Positions 27,883 through 37,492 are shown, counted from the stretch's first letter. The stretch: 64,000 bases of DNA from Cellulophaga lytica DSM 7489 (GCF_000190595.1 NC_015167.1:3146501-3210500); one strand, 5' to 3'. Made by a program: numbers and translations. Notes: a model not told the origin generated them from the sequence alone.

Positions 27883-28641
27883 ATGTCATATACTACCTGT
27901 GTAGTAATACCTTGTTATAATGAAGTTAAAGAACTTAAAAATAGAGTTTATGATGGCTTTTTAAAAGAAGATACAAATACGCTTATTTGTTTTGTAGATG
28001 ATGGCTCTACAGACGGTACTTATACAGAACTAAAAAGTTTAGAAAAACAGTATCCAACCAAGGTTGTAGTTTATAAAAACCCCAATAATGTTGGTAAAGC
28101 AGAATCTGTTAGAAACGGAGTAAATTTTGCTTGTGAAAATTATGAAATAAAACTTGTGGGTTATTTAGATGCCGATTTGGCAACTTCATTAGAAGAGTTT
28201 TCTTTTTTAACCACTTATATAGACAATACTATTTCTTTTGTTTTTGGCTCTAGAATAATGAAGCTTGGCTCTACAATAGAGCGCAAGGCATCTCGTTTTT
28301 TTATTGGTAGGTTTATAGCTACAGTAATTTCTACAATTTTAGATTTAAAAGTTTACGATACACAATGCGGCTGTAAAATATTTAAAAAAGATTTGGCTTT
28401 AGAAGTTTTTAATAAACCATTTGTTTCTCGTTGGCTTTTTGATGTAGAAATATTTAATAGAATTGTAGTATTTTACGGTAAAGAAAAAGCTCTAACAAAA
28501 ATGTTAGAAGTCCCCTTAAAGCGTTGGGTAGATCAAGGAGATTCTAAAGTAAAAACATCTTACTTTTTTCAGCTTTGGTTAGATTTATATAAAATTAATA
28601 AAATTTGCAAAAAGGGATTAAAACACAATAATAGTATATAA
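27883..28641 (+). CDS. Family 2 glycosyltransferase (dolichyl/undecaprenyl-phosphate sugar type)
   Basis: The roughly 252-aa GT-A fold enzyme has VVIPCYNEVKEL at the N-terminus, the nucleotide-binding FVDDGSTDGTY, VGKAESVRNGV and the metal-binding YLDADLATSLEEF. The segment DTQCGCKIFKKDLA and the W(Lx)F-type block SRWLFDVEI are typical of DPM1/ALG5-like enzymes that put a sugar on a polyprenyl phosphate. A TTG at 27877 is in frame, but the ATG at 27883 is preferred. The next gene starts 1 nt after its stop, and that neighbour uses polyprenyl-phosphate sugars, which supports the role. Confidence 0.88.
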   Translation: MSYTTCVVIPCYNEVKELKNRVYDGFLKEDTNTLICFVDDGSTDGTYTELKSLEKQYPTKVVVYKNPNNVGKAESVRNGVNFACENYEIKLVGYLDADLATSLEEFSFLTTYIDNTISFVFGSRIMKLGSTIERKASRFFIGRFIATVISTILDLKVYDTQCGCKIFKKDLALEVFNKPFVSRWLFDVEIFNRIVVFYGKEKALTKMLEVPLKRWVDQGDSKVKTSYFFQLWLDLYKINKICKKGLKHNNSI

Positions 28642-28642
28642 A

Positions 28643-30064
28643 ATGACAGAGAAGAAAACTACAGTAAATTATATGTTGATAGCAGTTTTGTCTATCGTTG
28701 TCTTCAGGTTTATTATTACAGGAGCAATACCTTTGTTAGATAAAACAGAGGCTCGTTATGCAGAAATATCTAGACTAATGCAAGAAACGGGAGAGTGGGT
28801 TGTACTACAAATAGATTATAACGAACCTTTTTGGGCTAAACCACCGCTATCTACTTGGATGTCTGCAATGAGTTTTGAGCTTTTTGGAGTAAATGAGTTA
28901 ACAGCAAGGCTGCCATCATTTTTGCTAGGTGTTGCAATGCTTTTTATACTAGGTTACTTTGTTAAAAAAACAAAAGTATCTCCGTTAGTGCCAGCTTTAG
29001 TTTTAGTTACTACACCAGAGTTTTTAATTCATATGGGAGTGGTTTCTACAGATTCTGCTTTGTGTTTTAGTGTAATGTTAATTATGCTATCATTCTGGAA
29101 AAGTATTACATCAGACAAAAAAACAATTTGGAATTACCTCTTTTTTGTTGGCTTAGGTTTAGGTTTTTTAGCCAAAGGACCATTGGTGTTAGTATTAACG
29201 GGAGCTCCAGTGTTTTTTTGGTTGTTGTTAGACCGTAAAACGTTTTTCTCTAACTTAGCTAAATTGCCTTGGATAGTTGGTTTGCTAGTTACTGTAGTTA
29301 TTGCGTTACCTTGGTATTTATTAACAGAACAAAGATCACCAGGTTTTATAGATTATTTTATTGTTGGTGAGCATTTTAATAGGTTTTTAAAGCCAGGATG
29401 GAGCGGAGATTTATATGGTCAGCCAAAAACACAGCCATTAGGTTTAATTTGGGTATTTATGTTGTCTTTTTGTTTGCCTTGGTTTTATATAGTATTGGCA
29501 AAAATAGTAAAGCTTAAAAAGCGCATTTTAGATGATAAGTATGTAGCGTTTTTATTGTTTTGGTTGTTTTGGACACCAATTTTCTTTACCATATCTAAAA
29601 ATATTTTACATACCTACATTTTGCCTTCTACAGTACCAATGGCACTTTTAATTGCACATTGGTGGCCAGAATACAAGCATAAAAAGAAGGCACTAATTGC
29701 CTGTTCTATATTTCCTATTTTAGTTTTTATAGCAGGTGCAGGACTTTTGGTTACTGACCAATGGAAAGTATATATGAACTCTGATAAATTACTAGTAGCT
29801 AAATCTGAAGAATTAAAAATTGATAAAAATCCTCCTATTTTGTACCTAGATTCTAAAACATACTCTAGTCAGTTTTATAACAAAGGTAATGTTATAGATA
29901 CTAGAGATGAACCTACTAAAATAGATTCTATTTTAGAGGCTTATGATAAACTTTATATTTTATCGGATAAAAGAGAGTTTTACCTTTTACCTAAAAAGTA
30001 CGTAAGTAAATTACAGGTAATAGATACAACAAAAAAAGCACGTCTATATTTGTACAATAAATAA
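28643..30064 (+). CDS. ArnT/PMT-like integral membrane glycosyltransferase (GT83-type)
   Basis: The 473-aa protein has about 10-12 transmembrane helices and the GT-C features of the ArnT/PMT group. These include an early acidic DKTEARYAEISR in the first external loop and WAKPPLSTWMSA nearby. It is expected to move a sugar from a polyprenyl-phosphate carrier to lipid A or another envelope acceptor on the periplasmic side. The GT2 gene immediately upstream (1 nt gap) would make the donor. A terminator shared with the convergent gene follows. Sugar and acceptor cannot be read from sequence. Confidence 0.85.
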   Translation: MTEKKTTVNYMLIAVLSIVVFRFIITGAIPLLDKTEARYAEISRLMQETGEWVVLQIDYNEPFWAKPPLSTWMSAMSFELFGVNELTARLPSFLLGVAMLFILGYFVKKTKVSPLVPALVLVTTPEFLIHMGVVSTDSALCFSVMLIMLSFWKSITSDKKTIWNYLFFVGLGLGFLAKGPLVLVLTGAPVFFWLLLDRKTFFSNLAKLPWIVGLLVTVVIALPWYLLTEQRSPGFIDYFIVGEHFNRFLKPGWSGDLYGQPKTQPLGLIWVFMLSFCLPWFYIVLAKIVKLKKRILDDKYVAFLLFWLFWTPIFFTISKNILHTYILPSTVPMALLIAHWWPEYKHKKKALIACSIFPILVFIAGAGLLVTDQWKVYMNSDKLLVAKSEELKIDKNPPILYLDSKTYSSQFYNKGNVIDTRDEPTKIDSILEAYDKLYILSDKREFYLLPKKYVSKLQVIDTTKKARLYLYNK

Positions 30065-30094
30065 GCGCTTTTGCCATTATAATTTAAAAAAAAT

Positions 30095-30120
30095 GAGCCT
30101 ATTTTTTAGGCTCGTTTTTC
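30095..30120. terminator. Terminator between ArnT-like and GltB-like genes
   Basis: GAGCCTA (30095-30101) pairs with TAGGCTC (30107-30113), flanked by A- and T-rich tracts. The stop codon and last codons of the minus-strand gene (ending at 30099) lie within it. Confidence 0.65.
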
Positions 30121-31679
30121 ATATATTCTTTTCCGCCTAAGTGTACACAATCATATAGTTCTTGCATGCCATTAAAAGGAACTTTTGCTTTGTTGTAACC
30201 ATAGGTAAAAGCTAAACTTCTATTTAGTTCATTATCGTCTAGGTTTACTTGTATATCATCCATAGTATATTGGCAAGGATGCTCATAACCAGAGGCGTGT
30301 GTAATTTCTATTAACTCTTTTCTAAAACTTTTAAAATATTGAGCCAAACGATCTGACTTAAGAGGAACATTTATGCCTCTTTGTAACCACTGATTTTGTG
30401 TAGCTATACCAGCCGGACACGTGTTTGTATGGCAAGATTGTGCTTGTATACACCCAATACTCATCATTGCTTCACGTGCAACATTTATACAATCTACTCC
30501 CATTGCAAATGCCATTGCAGCTTTTGCAGGGAAACCTAATTTACCGCTACCAATAAACACAATTCTGTCTGTTAGTTTTTTCTCTAAAAACAATTTGTAT
30601 AAGCTAGAGAAACCATAAACCCACGGTAAAGAAACGTGGTCTGCAAAACTTGGCGGAGCAGCACCAGTACCACCTTCACCACCATCTACAGTAATAAAAT
30701 CTGGTCCTTTACCTGTTTTTAACATAATATCTGCTAGCTCTTCCCACTGATCTAATTTTCCAATAGCTCCTTTAATACCTACGGGTAATCCTGTTTTTTC
30801 TGCTATTTCTTCAATTAAATTTACCAATTCTTGTACAGAACTAAACGCTTTATGTGTAGCTGGTGACAAAACATCTTTTCCTATTTCTACACCACGTATT
30901 TCTGCTAATTCTGCAGTAATTTTAGCTCCAGGTAAAACACCACCTTTTCCTGGTTTAGCTCCTTGAGATAATTTTATTTCAATGGCTTTAATACAAGGGT
31001 TGTTTTCTACTAAATTGGTTAGCTTTTCCATAGATAAATTTCCGTCTTCAGATCTTACTCCAAAGTAGCCAGTTCCAAAATGAAAAATTACATCTCCTCC
31101 TTGTTTATGGTAAGGAGATAAACCACCTTCACCAGTATTATGGTAAGCGCCACTTTTTAACACACCTTTGTTCATAGCTTCTACAGCAGCAGCAGATAAA
31201 GAACCAAAGCTCATTGCAGATACATTTATTGCAGATGCAGGTCTAAAAGGTTTTTTACGTTTATTGTATGCACCTATTACTTTAGCGCAAGGTAAAAAGG
31301 TTTTGTCTTTAGCGTTAGGATGATTTTCATCAATTTTATAAGCCATCATTTGGTTTTTAACAAAAATATGCTGGTGTGCATATACATCTCTGTCTGTACC
31401 AAAGCCTTCGTAATTATTTTCGCTTTTTGCAGAAGCATAAATCCATCCGCGCTCTATGCGGTTAAAAGGTAATTCTTCTCTATTGTTAGCAACAAAATAT
31501 TGTCTCATTTCTGGACCAATACTTTCTAACATATACCTTATATGCCCAACAATGGGAAAGTTGTGAGAAATAGTATGTTTTTTCTGAAAAAAAATATCTC
31601 GTATAGCAACTAAAGCTAATACTATTAATACCCATATCCACCATGAGATACTAGATATAAAACTTAAAAAAGAATCCAT
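30099..31679 (-). CDS. Membrane-anchored FMN-binding glutamate synthase-family protein
   Basis: The 526-aa protein has one N-terminal transmembrane helix (about residues 10-28) followed by the central/FMN domain of glutamate synthase large subunit. Visible features are NVSAMSFGSLSAAAVEAMN, AIEIKLSQGAKPGKGG, the catalytic-loop FITVDGGEGGTGAAP and the cysteine cluster CIQAQSCHTNTCP for a [3Fe-4S] centre. It lacks the glutaminase domain, so it cannot take nitrogen from glutamine alone. The membrane anchor is unlike true GltB. The physiological reaction is unknown. Confidence 0.85.
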   Translation of the reverse strand: MDSFLSFISSISWWIWVLIVLALVAIRDIFFQKKHTISHNFPIVGHIRYMLESIGPEMRQYFVANNREELPFNRIERGWIYASAKSENNYEGFGTDRDVYAHQHIFVKNQMMAYKIDENHPNAKDKTFLPCAKVIGAYNKRKKPFRPASAINVSAMSFGSLSAAAVEAMNKGVLKSGAYHNTGEGGLSPYHKQGGDVIFHFGTGYFGVRSEDGNLSMEKLTNLVENNPCIKAIEIKLSQGAKPGKGGVLPGAKITAELAEIRGVEIGKDVLSPATHKAFSSVQELVNLIEEIAEKTGLPVGIKGAIGKLDQWEELADIMLKTGKGPDFITVDGGEGGTGAAPPSFADHVSLPWVYGFSSLYKLFLEKKLTDRIVFIGSGKLGFPAKAAMAFAMGVDCINVAREAMMSIGCIQAQSCHTNTCPAGIATQNQWLQRGINVPLKSDRLAQYFKSFRKELIEITHASGYEHPCQYTMDDIQVNLDDNELNRSLAFTYGYNKAKVPFNGMQELYDCVHLGGKEYMKNEPKK

Positions 31680-31700
31680 TTAATTATGTATTTGTTAACT

Positions 31701-31729
31701 AAAGCCAAACTTATTATAAGTTTGGCTTT
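31701..31729. terminator. Hairpin between the M20 and GltB-like genes
   Basis: AAAGCCAAACTTA (31701-31713) pairs perfectly with TAAGTTTGGCTTT (31717-31729), 3-nt loop. It probably ends the M20 transcript. A TAnnTTTG match on the minus strand (31749-31742) would place it inside the 5' leader of the GltB-like gene, so a leader hairpin is the alternative. Confidence 0.6.
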
Positions 31730-31784
31730 GTAATTATGCTACAAAAATAACCAAATCTGTGGTCATTTATTGTTAGGTTTAACG

Positions 31785-33065
31785 TTATTTATTTAAATAA
31801 TCTAGACTCATTTCTGTTAGTGTTTTAACACCTAAAAGCATTCCGTTATCATCTATTTTAAAGTCTGGCGTATGGTGTGGGTAAGCTTCTTTGTTTCCAG
31901 GAGTCATTCCGCCTAAAAAGAAATAGAAACCAGGGACTAGTTCTTGAAAATATGAAAAATCTTCGCCGCCAGTAGTAGCTTTAGTTAACTGCACATTTTT
32001 ATTACCCGCAACTCGTTGCATTGTTGGTAACATTTGGTTTACCAAGGCAATATCATTATACGTAATAGAGGTCTGACTTTCTACACTAAATGTTGCACTA
32101 CCACCATAAGCTTTAGCAATAGTTTCTGTCATTTCTTTCATTCTACGTAAAATAAGCTCTCGCATATCCGGATTTAAAGTTCTTACAGTGCCAATAAGTT
32201 CGGCACTTTCTGGAATAATGTTAAAACGAACACCACTTGTAATTTTACCAACAGTAATAACTGCTGCTTCTTCAGTTAGTTTAGATTCTCTACTAATTAT
32301 GGTTTGCAAGCCGTCTATAATTTTAGCAGAAATTACTATGGGATCTACACCAGACCAAGGTTGTGAACCGTGCGTTTGTTTACCTTTTACGTTAATAACA
32401 AAACGCTCTACTGCAGCCATTATACCCTCTGTTTTGTATTTAATAACACCTACTGGTGTACCAGAATTAATGTGTAATCCAAAAATAGCATCTACTTTAG
32501 GGTTTTCCATAACACCTTCTTTTATCATTAAAGCAGCACCACCTTCTTCTCCTGGAGGTGCACCTTCTTCCGCAGGTTGAAAAATAAACTTAACAGTACC
32601 GTTTATTTTGTCTTTATTTTTAGCTAAAATCTCTGCAACACCCATTAAAATTGCAGTATGTGTATCATGGCCACAAGCGTGCATAACACCAGTTTCTACG
32701 CCTAAAAATGTATCTGTAACGTTAGATTTAAATGGTAAATTATTGCGTTCAGTAACAGGTAAAGCATCTATATCTGCCCTTAAAGCAATTACTTTACCCG
32801 GTTTTTTACCTTTTAAAATACCTACAACACCAGTTATAGCAACCTTAGTTTGTACTTCTATACCTAATGATTTTAAATGAGCAGCAATTTTTTCTGCAGT
32901 TTTAAACTCTCTGTTAGATAATTCAGGATTTTGATGAAAATGATGCCTCCATTCTATAACTTTTTTTTCTATGTTTTTGTAATCGTTCTCTAACTTATAA
33001 TTTTGTGCTTGTAGGGCAGAACCGCAAAGCAAGAGTGTTAAAATAAATTTGTTTTTAGTTTTCAT
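31785..33065 (-). CDS. M20 family metallo-amidohydrolase, secreted
   Basis: The 426-aa protein has a signal peptide ending near ALQAQ (residue 21), then the M20D fold. Metal-site motifs are HACGHDTH (residues 129-136), FIFQPAEEGAPPGEEGGA and GLHINSGTPVG, and the late TTGGEDFSYF; the dimerisation insert lies in the middle. Relatives hydrolyse N-acyl amino acids, hippurate or indole-acetyl amino acids; the substrate is not known. A GNAT gene lies 48 nt upstream on the same strand and may be co-transcribed. Confidence 0.9.
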   Translation of the reverse strand: MKTKNKFILTLLLCGSALQAQNYKLENDYKNIEKKVIEWRHHFHQNPELSNREFKTAEKIAAHLKSLGIEVQTKVAITGVVGILKGKKPGKVIALRADIDALPVTERNNLPFKSNVTDTFLGVETGVMHACGHDTHTAILMGVAEILAKNKDKINGTVKFIFQPAEEGAPPGEEGGAALMIKEGVMENPKVDAIFGLHINSGTPVGVIKYKTEGIMAAVERFVINVKGKQTHGSQPWSGVDPIVISAKIIDGLQTIISRESKLTEEAAVITVGKITSGVRFNIIPESAELIGTVRTLNPDMRELILRRMKEMTETIAKAYGGSATFSVESQTSITYNDIALVNQMLPTMQRVAGNKNVQLTKATTGGEDFSYFQELVPGFYFFLGGMTPGNKEAYPHHTPDFKIDDNGMLLGVKTLTEMSLDYLNK

Positions 33066-33113
33066 ATTTATATAATTAGTCAGTTATTTTGGTTTTTTTA
33101 TTAATCTTAAAAA

Positions 33114-33575
33114 TTAGATTTCCATTCTCATATTTACTAAGTGTTTTTTAAATCCGGCTTTTTCATAAGCCCGTAAGGCAGCAGTATTTTCGCTGTAGAC
33201 ATCTAACCTAACTTCTGTAGTATTCTGTTCTTTTATCCATTTAAATAAAAAATCTATAATATTTTTATTTATTCCTTTTCCTCGGTATTTAGGGTCTATA
33301 TACATAAAACCTAAATAGGCGTAATTGTTGTGTTTTAAATGTTTTTTAGCTTGTTTAATTGTTGCGTACGCAGAGCCAATTAATGTATTGTTTAGTGTTG
33401 CAACAGCTACAAGTGTGTTTGTATCTTCTAATAAATTTTTAATACTGTAATAAGAAATTGGATCTGGTTTTAGAGTTTTATCAAAAGGACGCTCGGCAGA
33501 AATAATGCCTTGCTCAAAAGATTTTAAAGTTTGCAAATCTTTTAATTCTGCTGCTCTAATTTTAATTTCTTTCAA
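33114..33575 (-). CDS. GNAT family N-acetyltransferase with TTG start
   Basis: The 153-aa protein has the GNAT fold: IRAAELKDLQTL at the N-terminus, the acetyl-CoA loop DPKYRGKGINKNIIDFLF and LDVYSENTAALRAYEKAGF near the end. The reading frame has no ATG between the upstream in-frame stop and the conserved first strand, so TTG at 33575-33573 must be the start. It is divergent from the helicase gene at 33729, which also starts with TTG. Substrate unknown. Confidence 0.82.
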   Translation of the reverse strand: MKEIKIRAAELKDLQTLKSFEQGIISAERPFDKTLKPDPISYYSIKNLLEDTNTLVAVATLNNTLIGSAYATIKQAKKHLKHNNYAYLGFMYIDPKYRGKGINKNIIDFLFKWIKEQNTTEVRLDVYSENTAALRAYEKAGFKKHLVNMRMEI

Positions 33576-33728
33576 TATTTTTATGGTTTAAATTGTAGTA
33601 TTCTCTAAAGATATTTAAAATTAAACTGCTATTAAATTTTATTGTTTATAATTATTAAAACTACTTGTTTTATCTGGAGTTAATTATGGTTAAATTTACA
33701 CTTCTCTAAATTATATAAGAAAAAACAA

Positions 33729-36050
33729 TTGGAAGAATTTATTGCCCAACTTAACGAGGCTCAAAAAGCACCTGTTTTACACACAAAAGGACCATTAATG
33801 GTAATTGCCGGAGCTGGTTCTGGTAAAACAAGAGTGTTAACATACCGTATAGCATATTTAATACAGCAGGGTGTAGACCCGTACAATATTTTATCACTTA
33901 CGTTTACCAATAAGGCGGCAAGAGAAATGAAAGTACGTATTGCAGATATTGCAGGTAGTGCAGAGACAAAGAGTTTATGGATGGGAACTTTTCACTCTAT
34001 ATTTGCTAAATTATTGCGTTATGAGGCAGACAAGTTAGGTTATCCAAATAATTTTACTATTTACGATACTCAAGATTCTCAGCGTTTAATTGCATCTATT
34101 ATTAAAGAAATGCAATTAGATAAGGATATATATAAGTACAAGCAAATACAAAACAGAATATCATCTTACAAAAACAGTTTAATTACTGTAAAGGCATATT
34201 TTAATAATCCAGATTTAATGGAGGCAGATGCAATGGCAAAACGCCCACGTACTGGTGAAATTTATAAAAATTATGTAGAGAGATGTTTTAAGGCAGGAGC
34301 AATGGATTTTGATGATTTATTATTAAAAACCAATGAGCTTTTAAACGTTTTTCCAGAAGTGCTTCAAAAGTACCAAAATAGGTTTCAGTATATAATGGTA
34401 GATGAGTACCAAGATACCAACCACTCACAATACTTAATAGTTAAGGCTTTATCAGACAAATTTCAGAACATATGTGTGGTAGGTGATGATGCACAGAGTA
34501 TTTATTCTTTTAGAGGAGCAAACATTAGTAATATTCTAAACTTTCAAAAAGATTATGATAATGTTGCAATGTACAGGTTAGAGCAGAATTACCGTTCTAC
34601 TGGTAATATTGTAAATGCCGCAAACTCTATCATAGAAAAAAATAAAAATCAGCTTGAAAAAGTTGTATGGACCTCTAATGATGATGGGCCACTGATTAAA
34701 GTTCATCGTAGTATTACAGATGCAGAGGAAGGTAGATTTGTAGCGGGTACTATTTTTGAAACAAGAATGAACGAGCAACTGCATAACGGAGAATTTGCAG
34801 TGCTTTACCGTACCAACTCCCAATCTAGATCTATTGAAGATGCTTTGCGTAAAAGAGACATACCGTACAGAATATATGGAGGTTTATCTTTTTACCAACG
34901 TAAAGAAATTAAAGATGTGTTAGCATATTTAAGGTTAGTAATTAACCCTAAAGATGAAGAGGCATTAAAGCGCGTTATAAATTTTCCGGGTAGGGGAATT
35001 GGGCAAGCAACTATAGATAAACTATTAGTTACGGCTAACCATTATGGACGCTCTATGTTTGAAGTTATGGAAAACATAGATAAAATAGAATTAAAAATAA
35101 ACGCTGGTACCAAACGTAGATTAACAGAATTTGTTAATATGATTAAAGGTTTTCAGATAATGAATAAAGGAGCAGATGCTTTTTCTTTGTCTGAACACGT
35201 AGCTAAAAAAACAGGTATTCTTTTAGAGTTTAAAAAAGACGGCACACCAGAAGGTATTGCCAAAATGGAAAACATAGAAGAGCTTTTAAATGGTATAAAG
35301 GATTTTGTTGAAGGGCAAATGGAACTTGCTGATGCAACAGGTAATATAGCAGAATTTTTAGAAGATGTAGCACTTGCTACAGATTTAGATAATGATAAAG
35401 GTGATGATGACCGTGTTGCGCTTATGACCATACATATGGCAAAAGGGTTAGAGTTTCCGCACGTATTTATTGTTGGTATGGAAGAAGACTTGTTCCCATC
35501 TGCAATGAGTATGAACACGCGTACTGAGCTTGAAGAGGAGCGAAGATTATTTTATGTAGCTTTAACCAGAGCAGAAAAACAAGCTTATTTAACATATACA
35601 GAAAGTAGATACCGTTGGGGTAAATTAGTAGATGCAGAGCCAAGTAGATTTATAGAGGAGATAGATGAAAAGTATATAGAAAACCTAACTCCGGTAAGTA
35701 ATTATAAATACAAATCTTTAATAGATAAAAATATTTTTGGTGAAGTAGATAAAAGTAAACTTAGACAAGTTAAACCTGTTTCAGGTATACCACCAAGTGC
35801 CCCTAAACCAAATGAAAACCAACTACGTAAGCTACGTAAACTAAAACCAGAACTTGCGCAGCCAATAGCAAATAATGCCAACCTAGATCCTAATTTGGTA
35901 GAAGGTGCAGCAGTTAACCATACGAGGTTTGGTAGGGGAGTTATACTTAAAATTGATGGTGTAGGTAACGATAAAAAAGCAGAAATTAAGTTTGATAAAG
36001 GTGATATTAAAAAACTTTTACTACGTTTTGCTAAGTTAGAAGTACTGTAA
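33729..36050 (+). CDS. UvrD/PcrA-type superfamily 1 DNA helicase with TTG start
   Basis: The 773-aa 3'-5' helicase has LNEAQKAPV (Q motif), Walker A IAGAGSGKTRVL, TFTNKAAREMKVRI, the Walker B MVDEYQDTN, VVGDDAQSIYSFRGA, LEQNYRS, HMAKGLEFPHVF and RRLFYVALTRAEK. The C-terminus is a Tudor-like domain (AAVNHTRFGRGVILKID) as in PcrA, which binds RNA polymerase. No ATG lies upstream in frame before a stop at 33681, and the next ATG is inside Walker A, so TTG is the start. PcrA/UvrD acts in nucleotide excision repair and in clearing replication blocks. Confidence 0.93.
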   Translation: MEEFIAQLNEAQKAPVLHTKGPLMVIAGAGSGKTRVLTYRIAYLIQQGVDPYNILSLTFTNKAAREMKVRIADIAGSAETKSLWMGTFHSIFAKLLRYEADKLGYPNNFTIYDTQDSQRLIASIIKEMQLDKDIYKYKQIQNRISSYKNSLITVKAYFNNPDLMEADAMAKRPRTGEIYKNYVERCFKAGAMDFDDLLLKTNELLNVFPEVLQKYQNRFQYIMVDEYQDTNHSQYLIVKALSDKFQNICVVGDDAQSIYSFRGANISNILNFQKDYDNVAMYRLEQNYRSTGNIVNAANSIIEKNKNQLEKVVWTSNDDGPLIKVHRSITDAEEGRFVAGTIFETRMNEQLHNGEFAVLYRTNSQSRSIEDALRKRDIPYRIYGGLSFYQRKEIKDVLAYLRLVINPKDEEALKRVINFPGRGIGQATIDKLLVTANHYGRSMFEVMENIDKIELKINAGTKRRLTEFVNMIKGFQIMNKGADAFSLSEHVAKKTGILLEFKKDGTPEGIAKMENIEELLNGIKDFVEGQMELADATGNIAEFLEDVALATDLDNDKGDDDRVALMTIHMAKGLEFPHVFIVGMEEDLFPSAMSMNTRTELEEERRLFYVALTRAEKQAYLTYTESRYRWGKLVDAEPSRFIEEIDEKYIENLTPVSNYKYKSLIDKNIFGEVDKSKLRQVKPVSGIPPSAPKPNENQLRKLRKLKPELAQPIANNANLDPNLVEGAAVNHTRFGRGVILKIDGVGNDKKAEIKFDKGDIKKLLLRFAKLEVL

Positions 36051-36126
36051 ACAGGGATGTAATTTTCCTACTAAATAGTTTTATTTGTGTTATATTTATT
36101 ACAAATAACCACCAATTTTTTTTAGT

Positions 36127-36729
36127 ATGATATTTTACGGATCTAATTCATCGCAATTAAAGTCTAAGTTAACAAGGCAAATACCTTGTGCTAACTGTAA
36201 TGAGAGTGCAAAATTTAATGTAGAAGTTTATGGCAAGTACGCCCATTTGTATTGGATACCTATTTTTCCAATAGGTAAAACAGGTGGTGCAGTATGTACC
36301 AATTGTAATACTGTTTTTGAGCCAAAGCAAATGGACCATAATTTAAAATTAGAATACCAAAATGTTAAAGACGAAGCTAAAACACCAATAAGACATTTTT
36401 CTGCATTATTTATTATTGCTATATTAATTACAGGATTAAGTGTTTCTTCATTTTTAGATGGTAAAAACTCTGAAGAATATATAGCACACCCTATGGTTAA
36501 CGATTTGTATGAGTTTAAAACTGAAGCTAATTATTATTCTACAATGAAGATTTCTTCTATATCAGATAGTATATACTTTAAGTTTAATGAATATGAAACC
36601 AATAAAAAGTCTGGAATTTCTGAAATTGATATACCAAAAAATTATGAAGAGCAAGAATATGGGTATACAACAAAAGAGTTGCAAGGACTGTTTAAAGACA
36701 ATATTATTTACGAGGTAAAAAGAAACTAA
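36127..36729 (+). CDS. Zinc-ribbon, single-pass membrane protein of unknown function
   Basis: The 200-aa protein starts with two CxxC pairs (PCANCNESAKF and VCTNCNTVFEP) separated by YWIPIFPIGK. This is the arrangement of a zinc-ribbon domain seen in small Bacteroidota proteins. One transmembrane helix follows (about residues 95-115, ALFIIAILITGLSVSSFL), then an extracytoplasmic part without motifs. It follows the helicase gene in the same direction after about 75 nt; a functional link is not evident. Confidence 0.72.
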   Translation: MIFYGSNSSQLKSKLTRQIPCANCNESAKFNVEVYGKYAHLYWIPIFPIGKTGGAVCTNCNTVFEPKQMDHNLKLEYQNVKDEAKTPIRHFSALFIIAILITGLSVSSFLDGKNSEEYIAHPMVNDLYEFKTEANYYSTMKISSISDSIYFKFNEYETNKKSGISEIDIPKNYEEQEYGYTTKELQGLFKDNIIYEVKRN

Positions 36730-36793
36730 GTGTATTGTAAGGTTTTTTATAATACTAAGACTTATTTTTATCTGTTATTAAATACATAAAATT

Positions 36794-37414
36794 ATGGCTC
36801 AGTTTATTAAAATATACCCAGAGAATCCTAATGCAGATGCAATTAAAAAAGTTGTAGATGTTTTAAAAAAAGGAGGTTTGGTTATATATCCTACAGATAC
36901 TGTTTACGGTCTAGGTTGTGATATAACCAATACTAAGGCTTTAGAGAAAATAGCACGTATTAAAGGAGTTAAGCTTGCCAAAGCTAATTTTTCATTTATT
37001 TGTGCAGACCTTAGCAATTTGTCTGAGTATGTAAAACAAATTGATACAGCTACATTTAAAATTTTAAAAAGAGCATTACCAGGGCCTTATACTTTTATAT
37101 TGCCTGGTAATAATAATTTACCTAAAGATTTTAAAAAGAAAAAGACTGTAGGTATACGTGTGCCAGATAATTCTATAGCAAATGCAATGGTACAAGCACT
37201 AGGAAACCCAATAGTGTCTACATCTATTAGAGATGAAGATGAGTTGTTAGAATATACTACAGATCCAGAATTAATTTATGAAAAATGGGATAATTTAGTA
37301 GACATTGTTATAGATGGTGGTTACGGAGATAATACGGCATCTACTGTGGTAGATTTATCTGATGGCGAACCAGAGATAATAAGAGAAGGTAAAGGAAGTA
37401 TAGATATATTTTAA
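36794..37414 (+). CDS. Threonylcarbamoyl-AMP synthase (Sua5/YrdC/YciO family)
   Basis: The 206-aa protein has the YrdC fold. KKGGLVIYPTDTVYGLGCD is the substrate pocket, KGVKLAKANFSFICADL follows, and later come GPYTFILPG and VGIRVPDN. The family makes threonylcarbamoyl-AMP for the t6A modification of ANN-decoding tRNAs. The length matches the short YrdC/TsaC or YciO class without the C-terminal Sua5 domain. In YciO-like members the canonical KRxxxxP motif is altered, and here KGVKLAKANF stands in its place, so a YciO-type paralogue is possible. Confidence 0.8.
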   Translation: MAQFIKIYPENPNADAIKKVVDVLKKGGLVIYPTDTVYGLGCDITNTKALEKIARIKGVKLAKANFSFICADLSNLSEYVKQIDTATFKILKRALPGPYTFILPGNNNLPKDFKKKKTVGIRVPDNSIANAMVQALGNPIVSTSIRDEDELLEYTTDPELIYEKWDNLVDIVIDGGYGDNTASTVVDLSDGEPEIIREGKGSIDIF

Positions 37415-37444
37415 TTGTAAATAAAATATAAGTTAAGAATAAAA

Positions 37445-37469
37445 AAAGCCTCGCATTATGCGAGGCTTT
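37445..37469. terminator. Bidirectional terminator
   Basis: AAAGCCTCGCA (37445-37455) and TGCGAGGCTTT (37459-37469) form a perfect 11-bp stem with a 3-nt loop, between the convergent YrdC-family and OmpA genes. Confidence 0.88.
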
Positions 37470-37492
37470 CTTATTATAAATAATAATTAATA

